From contig JAFJTR010000002.1 of assembly GCA_022559985.1 (NCBI GenBank), positions 992,001 through 1,056,000 on the forward strand: 64,000 nt of DNA, written 5' to 3'. The notes under the pieces were generated by a model that saw only the letters and a program-made list of their open reading frames with translations, ran no database searches and was not told the DNA's origin. Made by a program: the position numbers and the translations under genes. Of the stretch, positions 33,210-45,600 are shown in pieces (position 1 is the stretch's first letter; every line of letters starts with the position of its first letter). The DNA is from Parastagonospora avenae f. sp. tritici 18332-5 (lineage: Eukaryota; Ascomycota; Dothideomycetes; Pleosporales; Phaeosphaeriaceae).

Positions 33210-34904
33210 ATGGCGGCAAAATTTGAAAGCACTACTGCAAGTATCATTGGGAAAGATGAAGAAGCAACTGCCATCTCTATTCACTCTTCTGAGAACGAGA
33301 AGAACCAGGACGATCAAGAAGCACAGCCCTTCGAGCACACATGGGAACTGTGGTGCATCTTCTCAGTCCTATGTCTCTTTTCTTTCCTATCCGCACTCGA
33401 TGGTACCATCATTACCACCTCTCTTCCCACTATTACTGGAGCAATCGGTGGTGGTAGCGATGGTCTTTACGTCTGGATCGCACAGTGCTTCATCTTTTCG
33501 TCAACAGCACCGCAACCACTCTATGGGCAGATTGCCAACATCTTTGGACGTCGCAATCCGTTTCTCTTTGCCATTGCTTTATTCGCCCTGGGAAGTGGGG
33601 TTGCTGGCGGTGCGACAAGCCCAGTGATGCTGATCAGTGGTCGAACAGTGCAAGGCACAGGCGCTGCTGGCTTATATGTCCTTTCTGACATCCTCATCTG
33701 CGATCTGGTTCCTCCACGGTACCGCGGCCCATATCTGACGGCCGTCTTATCAACCGCTGGCATCGGATCGACGATTGGCCCTGTCGTCGGCGGGGCAATG
33801 GCACAAGAAAACTGGCGCTGGATATTTTACCTCAACATCCCGATCTCTGTATTTGGTTTCTTCATCATGATGCTCCTGCTCAAAGTCAGTCACGTCCGCA
33901 GCGCCTCCTGGGCTCAAGCGCTCGCGAAGATCGACTATCTCGGCGCACTCATCTTCATCCCATCATGCATCGCCATCTTCTACGCCCTCATCACCGGCGG
34001 CGTCCAAAATCCATGGTCTTCATGGCGTGTGATTTTACCACTCGTCCTCGGCATCGTAGGCTGGGCAATCTACCACGTCCAACAAGCACACTGCGCCAAT
34101 CCCAGTACGCCACCGCATCTCTTCACAAATCGCACATCCGCGACGGGCTTCGCGCTCGTCTTCCTCAGCTCTCTCGCTATGTACACCATTTCCTTCTTCC
34201 TGCCAATTTACTTCCAAGCCGTCAAGCTCCTGTCGCCTCTCACATCCGGTGTGTACTACCTCCCGTTCGCACTCGCCATTATGCCATTCGCGGGCGGATC
34301 GGGCTGGGCGCTGAGCAAATGGGGAAAGTACATTCCGTTGCACTATGCGGGCACTGCGCTCGTAGCAATCGGCGCAGGTCTTTTTGCTACGCTTGACGAA
34401 AATTCGAGTCGTGCGGCGTATATCGGGTTTCAGATCATTCCAAGCGCGGGCATTGCGATGATTTACACTGCGACGCTACCGAGTACGCTTGCGCCGCTGG
34501 ACGAGAAGGATGTTGCGACTGCGACTGCGACTTACTCTTTCGTACGATCGTTTGGTTTCGTTTGGGGTGTTACGATGGGTGGTATTGTGTTCAATGGGCA
34601 GGTCAATGCGCGCTTGGATATGATCCAGGATGTGTGGCTACGGGACTCACTGCGTGATGGTGCGGCATATGCTTTTGCTGCTGGTCGGAGTGGTTTAAGC
34701 AGTATCATGGATCCTTCAAGCCAGATGCAAGTCACTCAAGTTTACGCGAAAGCTTTAAGGGTGGTCTGGTTGGTCGTCATGGCGGTTGGATTGTTGTCGT
34801 TTGTGCTGGTGCCAGTGGAGAAGTCAATCAAATTGAAGAAGAAAAATGACACGGAATTCGGCATGAAGGAGAAGAAGAAGACTAGAACAGATCCCGTAGT
34901 TTAA
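33210..34904 (+). CDS. MFS drug:H+ antiporter, DHA2 type (14 TMS)
   Basis: An intronless gene of 564 residues. The ATG at 33210 ('MAAKFEST') was preferred over the in-frame upstream codon because it begins the usual hydrophilic N-tail before TM1 ('LWCIFSVLCLFSFLSALDGTIITTSLPTI'). 'ALDGTIITTSLPTI' is the DHA2 signature of TM1. The motif A form 'LYGQIANIFGRRNPF' follows TM2. The antiporter motif C in TM5 is 'GIGSTIGPVVGGAMAQ', followed by 'NWRWIFYLNIPI'. Fourteen hydrophobic segments are counted. The C-tail is Lys-rich ('KLKKKN', 'KEKKKTR'). By family it is a plasma-membrane efflux pump for toxins or xenobiotics. Substrate unknown. Confidence 0.92.
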   Translation: MAAKFESTTASIIGKDEEATAISIHSSENEKNQDDQEAQPFEHTWELWCIFSVLCLFSFLSALDGTIITTSLPTITGAIGGGSDGLYVWIAQCFIFSSTAPQPLYGQIANIFGRRNPFLFAIALFALGSGVAGGATSPVMLISGRTVQGTGAAGLYVLSDILICDLVPPRYRGPYLTAVLSTAGIGSTIGPVVGGAMAQENWRWIFYLNIPISVFGFFIMMLLLKVSHVRSASWAQALAKIDYLGALIFIPSCIAIFYALITGGVQNPWSSWRVILPLVLGIVGWAIYHVQQAHCANPSTPPHLFTNRTSATGFALVFLSSLAMYTISFFLPIYFQAVKLLSPLTSGVYYLPFALAIMPFAGGSGWALSKWGKYIPLHYAGTALVAIGAGLFATLDENSSRAAYIGFQIIPSAGIAMIYTATLPSTLAPLDEKDVATATATYSFVRSFGFVWGVTMGGIVFNGQVNARLDMIQDVWLRDSLRDGAAYAFAAGRSGLSSIMDPSSQMQVTQVYAKALRVVWLVVMAVGLLSFVLVPVEKSIKLKKKNDTEFGMKEKKKTRTDPVV

Positions 34905-35206
34905 AGCGTAGCTTGCTGTAGTTGAAAAGAATTCTCGTTATACCTTGCCTTAGTATGCGAATACCTGCATCACTTTTTGTGTTATCTAAAGATTCCTGCA
35001 TCCATTCCACACAGCAATCATCCAGATATAATATAACGACTACTATCTGGGCTCGATTCCGCGTTAAAAGGTATGAGTCAAGTACTCCATGCACCAAATG
35101 ATACAAGACTATCATTTTATGGTCTTAAAGTCGAATAGCACTATCTGAATTACAACGACAGCCCCGACATGGTCCAGCGATATGCTTTCCGAGCCTTTCC
35201 GCCCCT
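34905..35206. other. Intergenic between convergent genes
   Basis: This holds only the 3' flanks of the DHA2 transporter and the small membrane protein. Nothing else seen. Confidence 0.5.
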
Positions 35207-35737
35207 TCAACCACACGCTGTATGATTCACGTACGGGCCCTTTACATGTCCTTCCCTAGTCCCACGTGACCCAGTGATTGCCTGTATTACAGACAGCTCG
35301 TTGTTATCTTCAGAAAGTTCTAGTATGCCACGGCTCTTTTTAGCCTTACTTCTCCTCCTGTACAGACATAGCAGTACGGCTAAGATAACCGTCCCAAGCA
35401 CAAATACTACAACCGTAACTGCAACGAATGGCATGGGAGACGAAGATTCTGAATTGTACACGATCGTCGAGTCGGGGTGATGATTGTAGCCCGTAGACGT
35501 AGTTTCTGACGTGAAGCTAGTGCTGGCTGATTCTGGAATGCACGTAAAGGATTCTGAACCCGGTATTTCGTGGCAAATGACTCTGGAGCGACTGACTGAA
35601 CTCGAAGGATGGAAAGTGTATGTCGGGCTATTACTGCTCGCCGACGTAGTTGGGATGTCGGGGGAGACTGTATAAGTCATAGTACCAACGGAAAAGGTCC
35701 GGTCTATCGTGTATTGGAAGTCTGTATCTGTAGACAT
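35207..35737 (-). CDS. Small Ser/Thr-rich single-span membrane protein
   Basis: A single exon of 176 residues, from ATG at 35737 to a stop at 35207. Residues 1-102 are Ser/Thr-rich with three Cys. One strong membrane segment 'PFVAVTVVVFVLGTVILAVLLCLY' (about 103-126) is followed by a basic stop-transfer 'RRRSKAKKSR' and a 45-residue cytoplasmic tail. The design resembles fungal wall-stress-sensor-like (Mid2-like) surface proteins. No N-terminal signal peptide is visible, so a further 5' exon may be missing. No homologue recognised by sequence. Confidence 0.5.
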   Translation of the reverse strand: MSTDTDFQYTIDRTFSVGTMTYTVSPDIPTTSASSNSPTYTFHPSSSVSRSRVICHEIPGSESFTCIPESASTSFTSETTSTGYNHHPDSTIVYNSESSSPMPFVAVTVVVFVLGTVILAVLLCLYRRRSKAKKSRGILELSEDNNELSVIQAITGSRGTREGHVKGPYVNHTACG

Positions 35738-36267
35738 GATGTGATGCTTTCTGCACTTGTCCTTGATGGATTCGAGGGAGTAGGCTATGTTGCTTGCTGA
35801 TGGTTTTAACGTTTCCGATGGATTGTTGTCCGTTTATCAATATTAGCTTCTAGTATATAGCGCCGTTGAGTAATAGGAATCATACTCTGAGTTATGCTGT
35901 CTTCAGCTGATGAAGTTTGTTAAGCAGCGCAGGTGTAATACGTATGAAGACTCTTGTCTCGGTAGATTCAAAAAGTCTCGAAGAGTAAGGCCGTGCACCA
36001 CATTGATCAGATGATATCACAAAGTGTGTAATGTGATATTGAGAAGTCGACTTCCTATACTGTCGCGTTGCTTGCATACTTTGTCCCCTACTAGGAAGGC
36101 GATATTGCTGGATAACCGGTAACGTGCATACTCACCCGTTCCTGGACGAGTGACATGGTCTGCAGCTTGGTTCGTTGTAACATAGAACTGAATATCACCA
36201 TAATCGTAACTATGAGCAGCATAGGACGTGTGATACGAGCGTGGTTTGATGCACGAAGTAGCACTTA
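35738..36267. other. Intergenic, no supported gene
   Basis: Short overlapping minus-strand frames at 35892-36328 extend into the dehydratase 3' end and lack coding features. Confidence 0.45.
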
Positions 36268-37327
36268 TCAGCCTTTCTGAACCACCCAGCTGTGCAGCAT
36301 CTCCGCACTGACATTGCTCCCGCCACACACAACAACAATAACCCTACTCTTCTCGGTCAGATGGGGTAATCGTTTCCGTAACTGACCATTATAGCACAGT
36401 GCCAGTGACACGCCACACGCCGGCTCAACCATAATCCTTTCGTCATCCGCAAATCTGACACATCCTTCGATCGCATCCGCATCCTTCAATACGACGGATG
36501 TAACTGAGTCGCATTTCGCGTGCTCATATGCGTTTGCTGCGACCCGTCTTGCGCCCAGACTCGTCGCTATACTTGTAATGGCGGGAAGTGTGGATAACTC
36601 GCCTTTCTCGAGCGACAAAGCCAACGAATGCGCGCCTTCAGTTTCAACAGCCAGGACTTTCGTACTTGACCATCCAGCCTTATCAAGCCCTTGGATAATG
36701 CCTGAAAACAATCCGCCTCCACCAACACTGCAAATCAGCGCATCAGGCGGCCCGTCGATTTGTTCCACCAACTCTTCCACCAACGTAGCATTCCCGTCCC
36801 AAACCTCCTGCGCATCGAACGGCGGGACATAAACAGGTTCTTCGCCTCTCTCTTTCGCTTCTTTCATCATGACGTCCCGTACATGCGCATCAGCCTCCGC
36901 CCACGATTCGCCGATCTGGACAACGTCTGTGGCACCAGAAGCGCGGAGTTTGGAGATCATGTACGCCGTTGTGCTCATGGGTACGACGATTGTTGCTGCT
37001 GCGCCGAGCAAGAAGGCGGCGCATACACATGCTAGACCAGCATTTCCGCCGCTGGAGATGTAGAAGTGGATTTTATTGCGGTTGGAGGTTTTCGCGATGT
37101 GGGAGAGCAGGAAGTTGCCGACGCCACGTGACTTGAAAGAGCCGGATGGTTGCAGGTTGTCGAGCTTGAGATAGATTTGGCTGGTTAAAGAGTCAATGAG
37201 ATGATCGAGGTTGTTCAGAGAAACTTGCATACCATCCGGCGTGTTTGGATAGAATGGCAGAATGAATTAACGGTGTTTGCCGCCATGGCTTAGGAAGGCC
37301 CTTCTCAAGGTCGTTCGGTGCTACCAT
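36268..37327 (-). CDS. L-serine/L-threonine dehydratase (PLP-dependent)
   Basis: Two exons, 37327-37233 and 37180-36268, giving 335 residues. The intron (52 nt, GTATGC...CAG) was inferred because removal links 'KPWRQTPLIHSAILSKHAG' to 'CQIYLKLDNLQPSGSFKSRGVGN', the exact start of fungal serine dehydratases. Lys48 in 'SGSFKSRG' is the PLP Schiff-base lysine. 'SSGGNAGLA' is the substrate loop. The Gly-rich 'CSVGGGGLFSG' (about residues 178-188) binds the cofactor phosphate. 'VEPACGVSLALCY' and 'IVVVCGGSNVSAEML' complete the fold-type II pattern. By family it converts serine or threonine to pyruvate or 2-oxobutyrate plus ammonia in the cytosol (Cha1-like). No regulatory ACT domain is present. 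Confidence 0.9.
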
Positions 37328-37592
37328 TGTGACTGAATCTGGGGCCTGGAGATTGAATCACGTTTACACTGATTCTCTGATTAAAGCCGATGCCGATACA
37401 TGATGACTTCGTGCCTATAGTTATAGAGAATTGTAAAGCGTGGGGTACAAAAGCGGGCTAGTAGCTCGCAGGGCGCGCCCCTCTTGCCTCGCTTCGTGTC
37501 GCTACCCCTTAGCACAAATCTCACTCTGTCGTTCACATCAAGCCAATTTCGCAAAAATATGCTATATCATAAAATGTTTGGAAGAATTGACA

Positions 37593-39610
37593 TTACACCA
37601 GAGTAAACTCAGTCAAATCGCCACCGTCAAATGCGGAACGCTTCATCCACCGAATCAGTCCCACGCGCCTGAATGTGTCGACTTTCTCATCGTCCCGCTG
37701 CAATGCTAAGCCCATGATCAACGCAGCATCGGGTCCAAAATTCTCAGATATCGAGTATGGAATCGGGATATAACTTTGCTCTGACTCAGGACGTACGGCT
37801 ATGCACCACGCAGGTGTATCTGCATGAAGCTCCCCTGCCACGTCTGGAAAGAAAGCACCTGAAATGGAGCCATCGGACGTGCCGAGTACATTCCACTGGT
37901 GAACTTCCTCCTCCTCTTCATCTTGAAGCTTGAGTCTGACTTGTAGCACTCTCCCACGAAGCGCAAGCGATGCTCGGTGTACGGCCCCAAATCGGTCCAC
38001 TCCGTTGAGCTCAATGGTGGAACTGAGAACCTCCAGATCTGTAGACACAAAGTCCTTTTGGTTGTCTTCCCACCGAGTTTCCCCGCCGAGATTCGTTAAC
38101 ATCTGGCTCTCGTAGCTCATGGGTCCATCGAGCGATAAAAATGAGAAGCTTGGTGCTCGATAAGTTGTGGATCTCTGTGCATCGCTCTTGTCAGTCATAC
38201 GCCACAGTAAGGCATGCGGCAAGTGTTCAGTCCAGATGCCAGCCAGGTAATCGCTCGGGGGCAGTTTTTTCTGGAAAGTCTGAGCAAGACCTCCCAGCGC
38301 TGGGAGTTTGTCGGAACCTTTGGTGAGTTGGCGCGACATGTAGTCTTCCATGAGTTCGTACCATCGGTCTCGCCATGCCACCGGACCGCCTGGAAGTACG
38401 CTCTCTCCAAGAAAGCTTCTGATTGGCCAAGGGCGAAAATCATCAACGGGCTTGACTTCATGCCAGGGTAGCTCACTTGATCCTTTCGCCTCTTTGCATT
38501 CCCAGAGCACGAGATTTTGAGAGAAGAATATGTTTCTCGTTGACAGCTCTCGTTCTCGTAGAGTCCACGCTCGCCCGCGCAAAGGATTCGGTCCATGCTC
38601 GCCGTGTCGATACGTGTCGTCGCCATATTCCTCGTGCCATTCCACAATTTTCTTCTCGAACATACGTATGCGATGCGGGCCGGAGTCGAAGTCGAAGAAG
38701 CGGCGTTCGTGCGTTGTCGCTCTAGGATTGCCCACACGACAACCCTGAGTACTGTCACTGGAGCTCAAGGCTGAAAGCGTGAAGATCGCATTCCCGTACA
38801 CCGCTGACATGTTGGTAGCCTCACGAAGCCAGTCATCTGGATTGTCCTGTATGATACACAAGGAGTCAATCCACAGGTATTTCTGCCCAAGGTCTATTGT
38901 AAGTTTGACCGCGTCCTTAAACGTCAACGAGAGGTCGTAAAAAGAGATACGCCGCGAGTTGTTGGCGATATTGGTGGACGTAGTGATGATCGGGCGCTTC
39001 GAAGGTGGCCCCCAGCAATGACTCAAGGCCACATAAGAGCAGGTTTCGTGATGGTCAGCAAGCGCCAAAAGTCTAATATCTCTGGATCCGCGAAATGCTT
39101 GTACGTCAAGCAGACGTGTTGGCACAAAACTATTATTGGATGGTCTGGAGCACTCTTTATGGTTCTTGACGCAATCTCGGATCCAAGAAGATATAGTGTC
39201 GACATCCCGACATGGCTGACCGAGCTGCGCCTTTGGAAGTTGTCCTATGTTGTTTCAGACATGTCCAAAACGATAGAAGAAATCCGTATACCCCAACTCG
39301 CCGGGACACGGAAGAAGTACGTATGTGATACGTCATCCATACCAATACAAATGGCCAGCGCTAGTTGCGAATCGATGGTAACTCGTCTTAAGACTACGGG
39401 GACATCTCTGAGCCTGGGTGAACCGGCCATCCAGTCTGTATCAGAACCAGCTATCAGACAAGTACAAACTGGACAACCGGCACGCGCGTTAACCTTGATT
39501 GAATTGATAGGAAGGTGCATCACTTCCGGGCCTTGCCCAATTCTCGCATTGTCGTGCACAGGAGAGAAAAGCTCGTGTTCGATTGACTGACAAACTGCAC
39601 AGAGAGACAT
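37593..39610 (-). CDS. HET-domain (heterokaryon incompatibility) protein
   Basis: Two exons, 39610-39292 and 39244-37593, giving 656 residues. Removing the GTATAC...TAG intron joins 'FFRVPASWG' to 'QLPKAQLGQPCRD' in frame. The N-terminal 100 residues carry CxxC-type pairs ('LCAVCQ', 'CPVCTCL'), common before HET domains. The HET domain core follows at about residues 170-330 with all three landmark motifs: 'YVALSHCWGP', 'LWIDSLCIIQDNPDDW', and 'RAWTLRERELSTRNIFF'. The region in between includes 'MSAVYGNAIFTLSAL'. HET proteins trigger cell death on recognition of non-self during hyphal fusion. Whether this one is active in incompatibility cannot be read from the sequence. Confidence 0.9.
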
Positions 39611-40498
39611 GGGTGCGTGTGACTTGCATCAAAGAATTCGCCGCAGAATTATTTACTGAGGCAGTGGTAGCGGTACTTATCTGACATTGGGAAACGGTGA
39701 GGGGTGTCAAAGACGCCAAGACATCCGGTGAAGGAGTGCATGCGCAGCAATCTCCAGCCAGTAACATGGATCTGCTGCTATACTGGGTTGAAACACCAGC
39801 ATTTAGCTCTAAAGATTGTGCTAGAATGATACTCGTGGTCACGCACTCCAGCAGCGCTGCGCAACAATACTGAAACAAGGACGCACACTGTAAAGGCCAC
39901 TGTCAAATTTTCAAAACACGGATTAGTGTGAGAATTATCCAACAGCTATCAGCTAGCACAATCATTGACTGAGTTCATTGGCAAACGCTTAGCGCTCTTT
40001 GCTACTTACTACATGCTGCGACTGGGCAGCCTTAAACAAAAGAAAAACTCGTTAATAGTAAAGCGAGGGCAGGTGACCAACACATATTATGTCACTTCAG
40101 GATCTTGTGAGATTCGAAACAAAATTAATGAATACTAGTAGAGTCCAGCTCGCATACATGTACATCATGCAGTTATGTACGACGCATGCAACACCTTCGC
40201 GCCTAATATCAGAATCAAGAGCAGGAGCCGTCTACATGATCACAGACAAGCAAGCGGTCACATCTTAAACAACGAATCTATTGCTACATATTGTCCAAGA
40301 TCCTGAACGCCCAACTTTTTTAATCCCTCGAAATAGCTTCCTCAGCGCATCTATGCCCATAACACGACAACTGGCGCCTCGCTATATCACCAGCCATATT
40401 GGAAAAGAACACTAGGGAGATCCGTCCTCCTTGCCTATCTTGACAAGTGGGATATCGCGCTATGCAGACGAAACGATTTTACATGTAAAAGGGACGCT
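39611..40498. other. Intergenic, no supported gene
   Basis: This is the promoter of the HET gene (minus) and the 3' flank of the FKBP gene (minus). A 129-codon minus frame at 39489-39878 overlaps the HET start in another frame and is not called. Confidence 0.5.
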
Positions 40499-42229
40499 CT
40501 AACCGACAGAGATGCACTTGATGTCGAAGATCAAGTCGGAGTTGGCTGGGATGTCCGGGGGCGCGCCCTTCTTGCCGTATGCGAGCGCGGCGGGGATAGT
40601 GAGGCGACGTTCACCTCCGGGGGTCATACCGGCGACGCCGACGTCCCAGCCTTTGATGACTTGGCCGACGCCAAGCTTGAAGGCGAATGGCTTGCCCTTC
40701 TTGTTGGCTGTTTGGTGTCAGCATCCGGATCGACTATGGCAAGTGAATAGACTTACAGTCAAAGACCTTGCCGTTCTTCAGCTTGCCGATGTAGCGCATC
40801 TCGACGCGGTCGCCCTTCTTTGCGGCCTTGCCCTTGCCCTCCTTCTTGTCGTCGATGGTGACGCCGCTGACGACGCGGGGGCCCTTTGCGGCTTCCTTCT
40901 TCGCCTCGGCCTTGGGAGCCTCAACCTTATTGAGCGGTGAGCCTGTGGGACCTAGCTCGAGGTTTTTGGCGAACTGTACCTTCTTCTTGTCGCTGCTAGG
41001 AGCGTCGGCCTTTTCGGCCTTCTTTGCGGGCTCAGCGCCGGCAACGGCTTGGCCATCGTTCTTCTTCAGCTTCTTGGCCTGCTTCTTGCTGAGCTTCTCG
41101 TCGCCGTTGGCCTTGCTCATTAGGTCGTCGAGCGTGGCGTCGTCCTCTGACTCCGCGGGTCGCTTCTTGTTGGCCTTCTTGCTGGTGGCCACGAGCTTGG
41201 GTACCTCCTCCTCCTCGCTGTCGACCTCGGTGATGCGGGGGTCCTCGAGGTCGTCGAGCTCATCGGACTCATCCTCGTCCATACCGTCAATATCGAGCTC
41301 GTCCTCGTCAGAGCCGATGTCGTAGCCAAGCTGCTCGAGGCCATCGTCCTCGTCATCATCCTCGCTGTCTTCCTGCTCGGGGAGAATAATGTAGTTGCCG
41401 GTGACGTAGATGTCGTGGGTACCGTTGACGCAGAGGTAGACCTCTTCACCCTCACGGACCGTGATGTCAAGCGGCTGCTGGTAGTGCTAGAAGGTGTTAG
41501 ATGGCAATTTGCAGAATTTTCACGGCAATCTTACGTTCTCGGGGTTGAGAGTGCACAATACGAACTCCTCGGGCTCCTCGTCCTCGTCATCCTCATCATC
41601 GTCCTCGTCGCTGATATCGTCGTCGTCGGTGACCTTGGCCTTGCCCTTCGACTTGCCGTTGGTCAGGCTGCTGTCGATCTCCATCTCGTCCTCGAGCTCT
41701 TGCTGGATTTTCTTGGTGAGAGCGGCCTTCTTCGCCTTCTTCGCCTTGACGGGGTCACTGGGGCCGCCGTTCTTCTCGTCCTCGCTGTCGTCCTCCTCAG
41801 ACGACTCGAGCTCCTCTGCGGGGAGTGCGCCAGCTTCACGGAGACGGGCGGTGATGGCCTCAATGTCCTCCGGATCGTAGTCGTCCTCATCGTCCTCGTC
41901 GTCAAAGTCCGTGGGCACACGGATGAGCTTCAGAGTTGCGCGCAGGACCTGGTTCTCCTCATCGGTCTGGGCGGGCGCACTGGGGTCGAGAGCCGCCATG
42001 GTGATGCGAAACTAGTCTGATCAGCAAAGCTCGGTATACGGCCAATGCAATAGAGAACGAGTTTTTTCGGCATCAAATATATGAAGATGGAATTTTATCG
42101 CATTCTATAGTAGTTCAGATGGCAGATTGGGCAACTTACCGCAGCCGAAGGGTCGATAGAAGCAAGAATGGGAATACCGCCGGCTGGGACGCGGCGGCCC
42201 CAGACACCAGCAGCTACAGGGCCGGACAT
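40499..42229 (-). CDS. FPR4: Nucleolar-type FKBP peptidyl-prolyl isomerase (Fpr3/Fpr4-like)
   Basis: Four exons on the minus strand: 42229-42140, 42011-41535, 41486-40757 and 40707-40499, giving 501 residues. Exon 1 supplies 'MSGPVAAGVWGRRVPAGG', the start of the nucleoplasmin-like N-terminal domain. Exon 2 continues 'FRITMAALDPSAP'. The central region alternates long acidic runs (Asp/Glu blocks) with Lys-rich runs ('KKANKKR', 'KKQAKKLKKN'), as in histone-binding nucleolar FKBPs. The last 110 residues are the FKBP domain: 'GDRVEMRYIGKLKNGKVFDSNKKGKPFAF', 'LGVGQVIKGWDVGVAGM', 'GERRLTIPAALAYG', and 'PANSDLIFDIKCISV'. By family it is a nuclear proline isomerase that acts on histones and ribosome biogenesis. 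It is divergent with REV1 across 402 bases. Confidence 0.92.
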
Positions 42230-42631
42230 GGTGATGGTGGAGGAAAAGCTGTGTGCGACTGATGCGCTTTTATTTTTATTTTGCGATTCGATTGTCGACG
42301 AGTCTTGCCTATGCTGGGGAGACGGCACAAGCAGAATCAGTTGGAGAAGTTGAACTGAATGCGCAGGAACTTCGAGTACTTGGGGACCAACAGCTCGAAA
42401 AAAAGATATGCACCTAAGCACTAGCGCGCCTGACCGCCTGGCAGAACCGGCAGACCCACTGCTTAGCGCGAACCTACGCGACCGCGACACGAGCCATTCA
42501 CTCCCCACCTCGCGAACATGGACAACGAGGTAATGCCGCCTGGAGAACCTCAACGTCCCGCCAAATCATGAACACGGGCCCGATGAACGCACCGGATCCG
42601 CCCTGACTACCTTTACCATCGTCACGCCACC
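42230..42631. promoter_or_regulatory. Shared promoter region of FKBP isomerase and REV1
   Basis: Only 402 bases separate the two divergent start codons, so both promoters must lie here. A short upstream ATG frame at about 42518-42571 precedes REV1 and could act as an upstream ORF. No TATA element is obvious. Confidence 0.5.
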
Positions 42632-45600
42632 ATGGGCTCGCGCCTGGACAAGAACAGTGAGAGCGTGCGGAAGCGCATCGAGCAGCACACCTTCGAGAGT
42701 GAAGATGGCGAGGAATACAAGGGCTCGGCGTTTGGGGGTTTCACTGACTACTTCAGACGGAAGAAGATCAAGCTCCAGAACCTCGACGCCGACATCCGCG
42801 AACAGGCCGGCGACAAGCCCCCGATCTTCAAGGGGATTGTGGCGCATGTCAACGGTTACACCCAGCCATCGCTCAACGACCTGCATACGCTCATCGTCCA
42901 GTATGGCGGCGGCTTCATGCAGTATCTGGACGGCAAGACCACTGTGACGCACATCATCGCAAGCAGCCTCACCCCTAAGAAGGTCGTCGAGTTCCGCAAG
43001 TACCGCATTGTCAAGCCGGCCTGGGTGGTGGACAGTATACAGGCAGGAAAGCTGCTACCGTGGAACGAATACCGCGTCGTGGATGAGGGCGAGAAGCAGA
43101 ATGTGTTGGCGTTCGAGAAAGGAAAGGTGCTGAGCCAGGCGAACGTCAAAGCGAGGGGCTACCGAGATCAGACAGATGCAAGCTGGTACACCGGCCAGCT
43201 GAGGGCGAGCCAGGCAGGGCCCTCGAGTACGCCCACGCCAAGCGAGCTCCCCCGCTCACGCTTCTCGAAGCAACGACTACCCACGCCTGATGATGACATT
43301 GACGATATCGACGACATTAATGATGACCTCCCTCCTTCGCACCAGCCAGAGAGCGACCCCGCCCAGCAAGAACCCAGCAAACAGAAAACCTCCACCGACT
43401 TGGTCACCCCGCCGAAGAGCAGTCCTACGATTGCGCCGCTTCACGACTCGTTTGAGGACAAGGAGCTGGACGAGGCACTTCATGATAGCATGTACGGTGA
43501 TCTTCCGCCCGCTGCGCAAGAAACACCGGCCGCCCCTCAAATAGCCCCCGGTGTCTTCGATGATCGTGTTATGGACTTTATCGTCACTGCGAACAACGTA
43601 GCTCCCGATGGTCGGCAGCTCACTGCTGAAGAACACAATGCCATCCTACTTCGCGACCCCAAGATCCGCAAGTCAACCGTAGTTGACCCGAACTTTCTTG
43701 AGCAATACTATCGCGAATCCCGTTTGCATCACCTCTCGACCTGGAAGGCTGATTTGAAGTCACAGCTGCAAGCACTTGCTAGCGAAAAGACTTCCACCCA
43801 AAAAGCGAAACAGAAACGGCAGCCTGGTGCGCGGCGATACATACTTCACGTCGATTTCGACAGCTTCTTCGCTGCGGTCAGCTTGAAGAAGCACCCACAA
43901 TATAAAGACAAGCCTGCCGTAGTGGCCCATGGTCAAGGCAGTGGCTCAGAGATTGCCAGCTGCAACTACCCAGCCCGTAAGTTTGGTGTAAAGAATGGCA
44001 TGTGGATGAAAAAGGCACAAGAGCTTTGTCCGGACATTAAAATATTGCCATACGACTTTCCTGCGTACGAAGAAGCCAGTAGAGCTTTCTATGATGCCAT
44101 CCTGTCAACCGGTGGGCTTATTCAGAGCGTCAGTATTGATGAGGCCCTGGTTGACGTGTCAAACATGTGCATCACAGCCGGTGGTAGTGATGGTTGCAAC
44201 CCATCTGAAGGCAGCACCTACCGCGAGCAAGCCAAGGCCGACGATATTGCGCGGTCACTGCGAGAAGAAGTCAAAGCGCGAACTGAATGCGATGTCTCGG
44301 TGGGCATCGGCACCAACATTCTTCTAGCGAAAGTGGCACTGCGCAAGGCAAAGCCTGCTGGGCAACATCAAATCAAGCCTGAAGAGATACTTGAATTCAT
44401 AGGCGAGCTCCAAGTCCAAGACCTACCTGGCGTCGCGTGGTCGATCGGAGGCAAGCTCGAAGAGATCGGCATCAAGTATGTAAAGGACATTCGCGAGCTG
44501 TCAAAGGAGCGGCTGGTACAAGCGCTTGGTCCGAAGACCGGCGAGAAGCTGTGGGAGTACGCCCGCGGCATCGACAAGCAAGAAGTCGGCGAGCAGGTGG
44601 TTCGCAAATCTGTGTCTGCTGAAGTCAACTGGGGCGTTCGCTTCGAGAACCAAGAGCAGGCCGACGAGTTCATCACTAGCTTGTGTGGTGAGCTTCAGAA
44701 ACGTCTGCTCAAGGAGAAGGTCAAAGGGAAGCAATTTACGATGAAAGTCATGCGACGATCGCCCGACGCGCCCCTAGACCCGCCGAAGCACCTTGGACAT
44801 GGCAAGTGCGATACTCACAACAAGAGTTTGGTCCTTGGAGTGGCCACAAACTCGAAGGAGATCTTGACCAAGGAAGCACTCAGCGTTTTGCGCGGCTTCG
44901 GCTTCACGCCAGGCGAGCTACGAGGCATTGGCATCCAAATGACCAAGCTTGAGCCGATGAAGAGCGCGACAGATGGCAGTCTTGACGGATCTCAGCGTCG
45001 GCTGCAGTTCAAGTCCGGTAAAACAGAGCCTGTCAGCGCTCGCAAGGTACCACCGCCGATTGTTGATGATGATCCCATCCAGGATGATCCAGAGACGCCC
45101 CGAAAACCCAAAGCAGCTGTTGAAGAGGAACAAGTAGCTTTCGGTGCTCCAGAGCTGAACCGTTTGACACCGTCACGACGGCCACTAAATGTGATGGGCA
45201 CTCAGTTCATCATGCCCTCACAAGTCGACCCGAAAGTGCTTGCTGAGCTGCCTGAAGACATTCGGTCGAAGCTGTTGCGTACTCGTCAAACGTCACCATC
45301 ACCCGTTGCCCGCAACGCATCAAAAGATGATATCATAAGGACACCGACAAAACCTCTACCATTCACCATGACCGCCTTGCCAGCACAGTCCCAATTAGAC
45401 ACCGACATCCTGGCTGCCCTGCCACCTGAAGTTCGTGCCGAAGTCCTCGCTCAGTATGCCGCTGGCGCGACACCAGCATCTCCATCCCGAAGACCTCGAC
45501 ACGCCGACCAAACTCTACTCCCACAATCGCCCCGAAAGAACAGAATCATCGGTATATCCACCAAGAAAGCCATCGCGCCCGTCAAGCGCGGTCGAGGTCG

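Noticed and set aside
26023..34904. A secondary-metabolite cluster built on the P450, DHA2 efflux pump and membrane proteins.
   Set aside because: No polyketide synthase, peptide synthetase, terpene cyclase or other backbone enzyme is present in the window.
41415..42020. A 201-codon plus-strand frame rich in Leu and Val.
   Set aside because: It is the antisense shadow of the acidic repeats in the FKBP gene.
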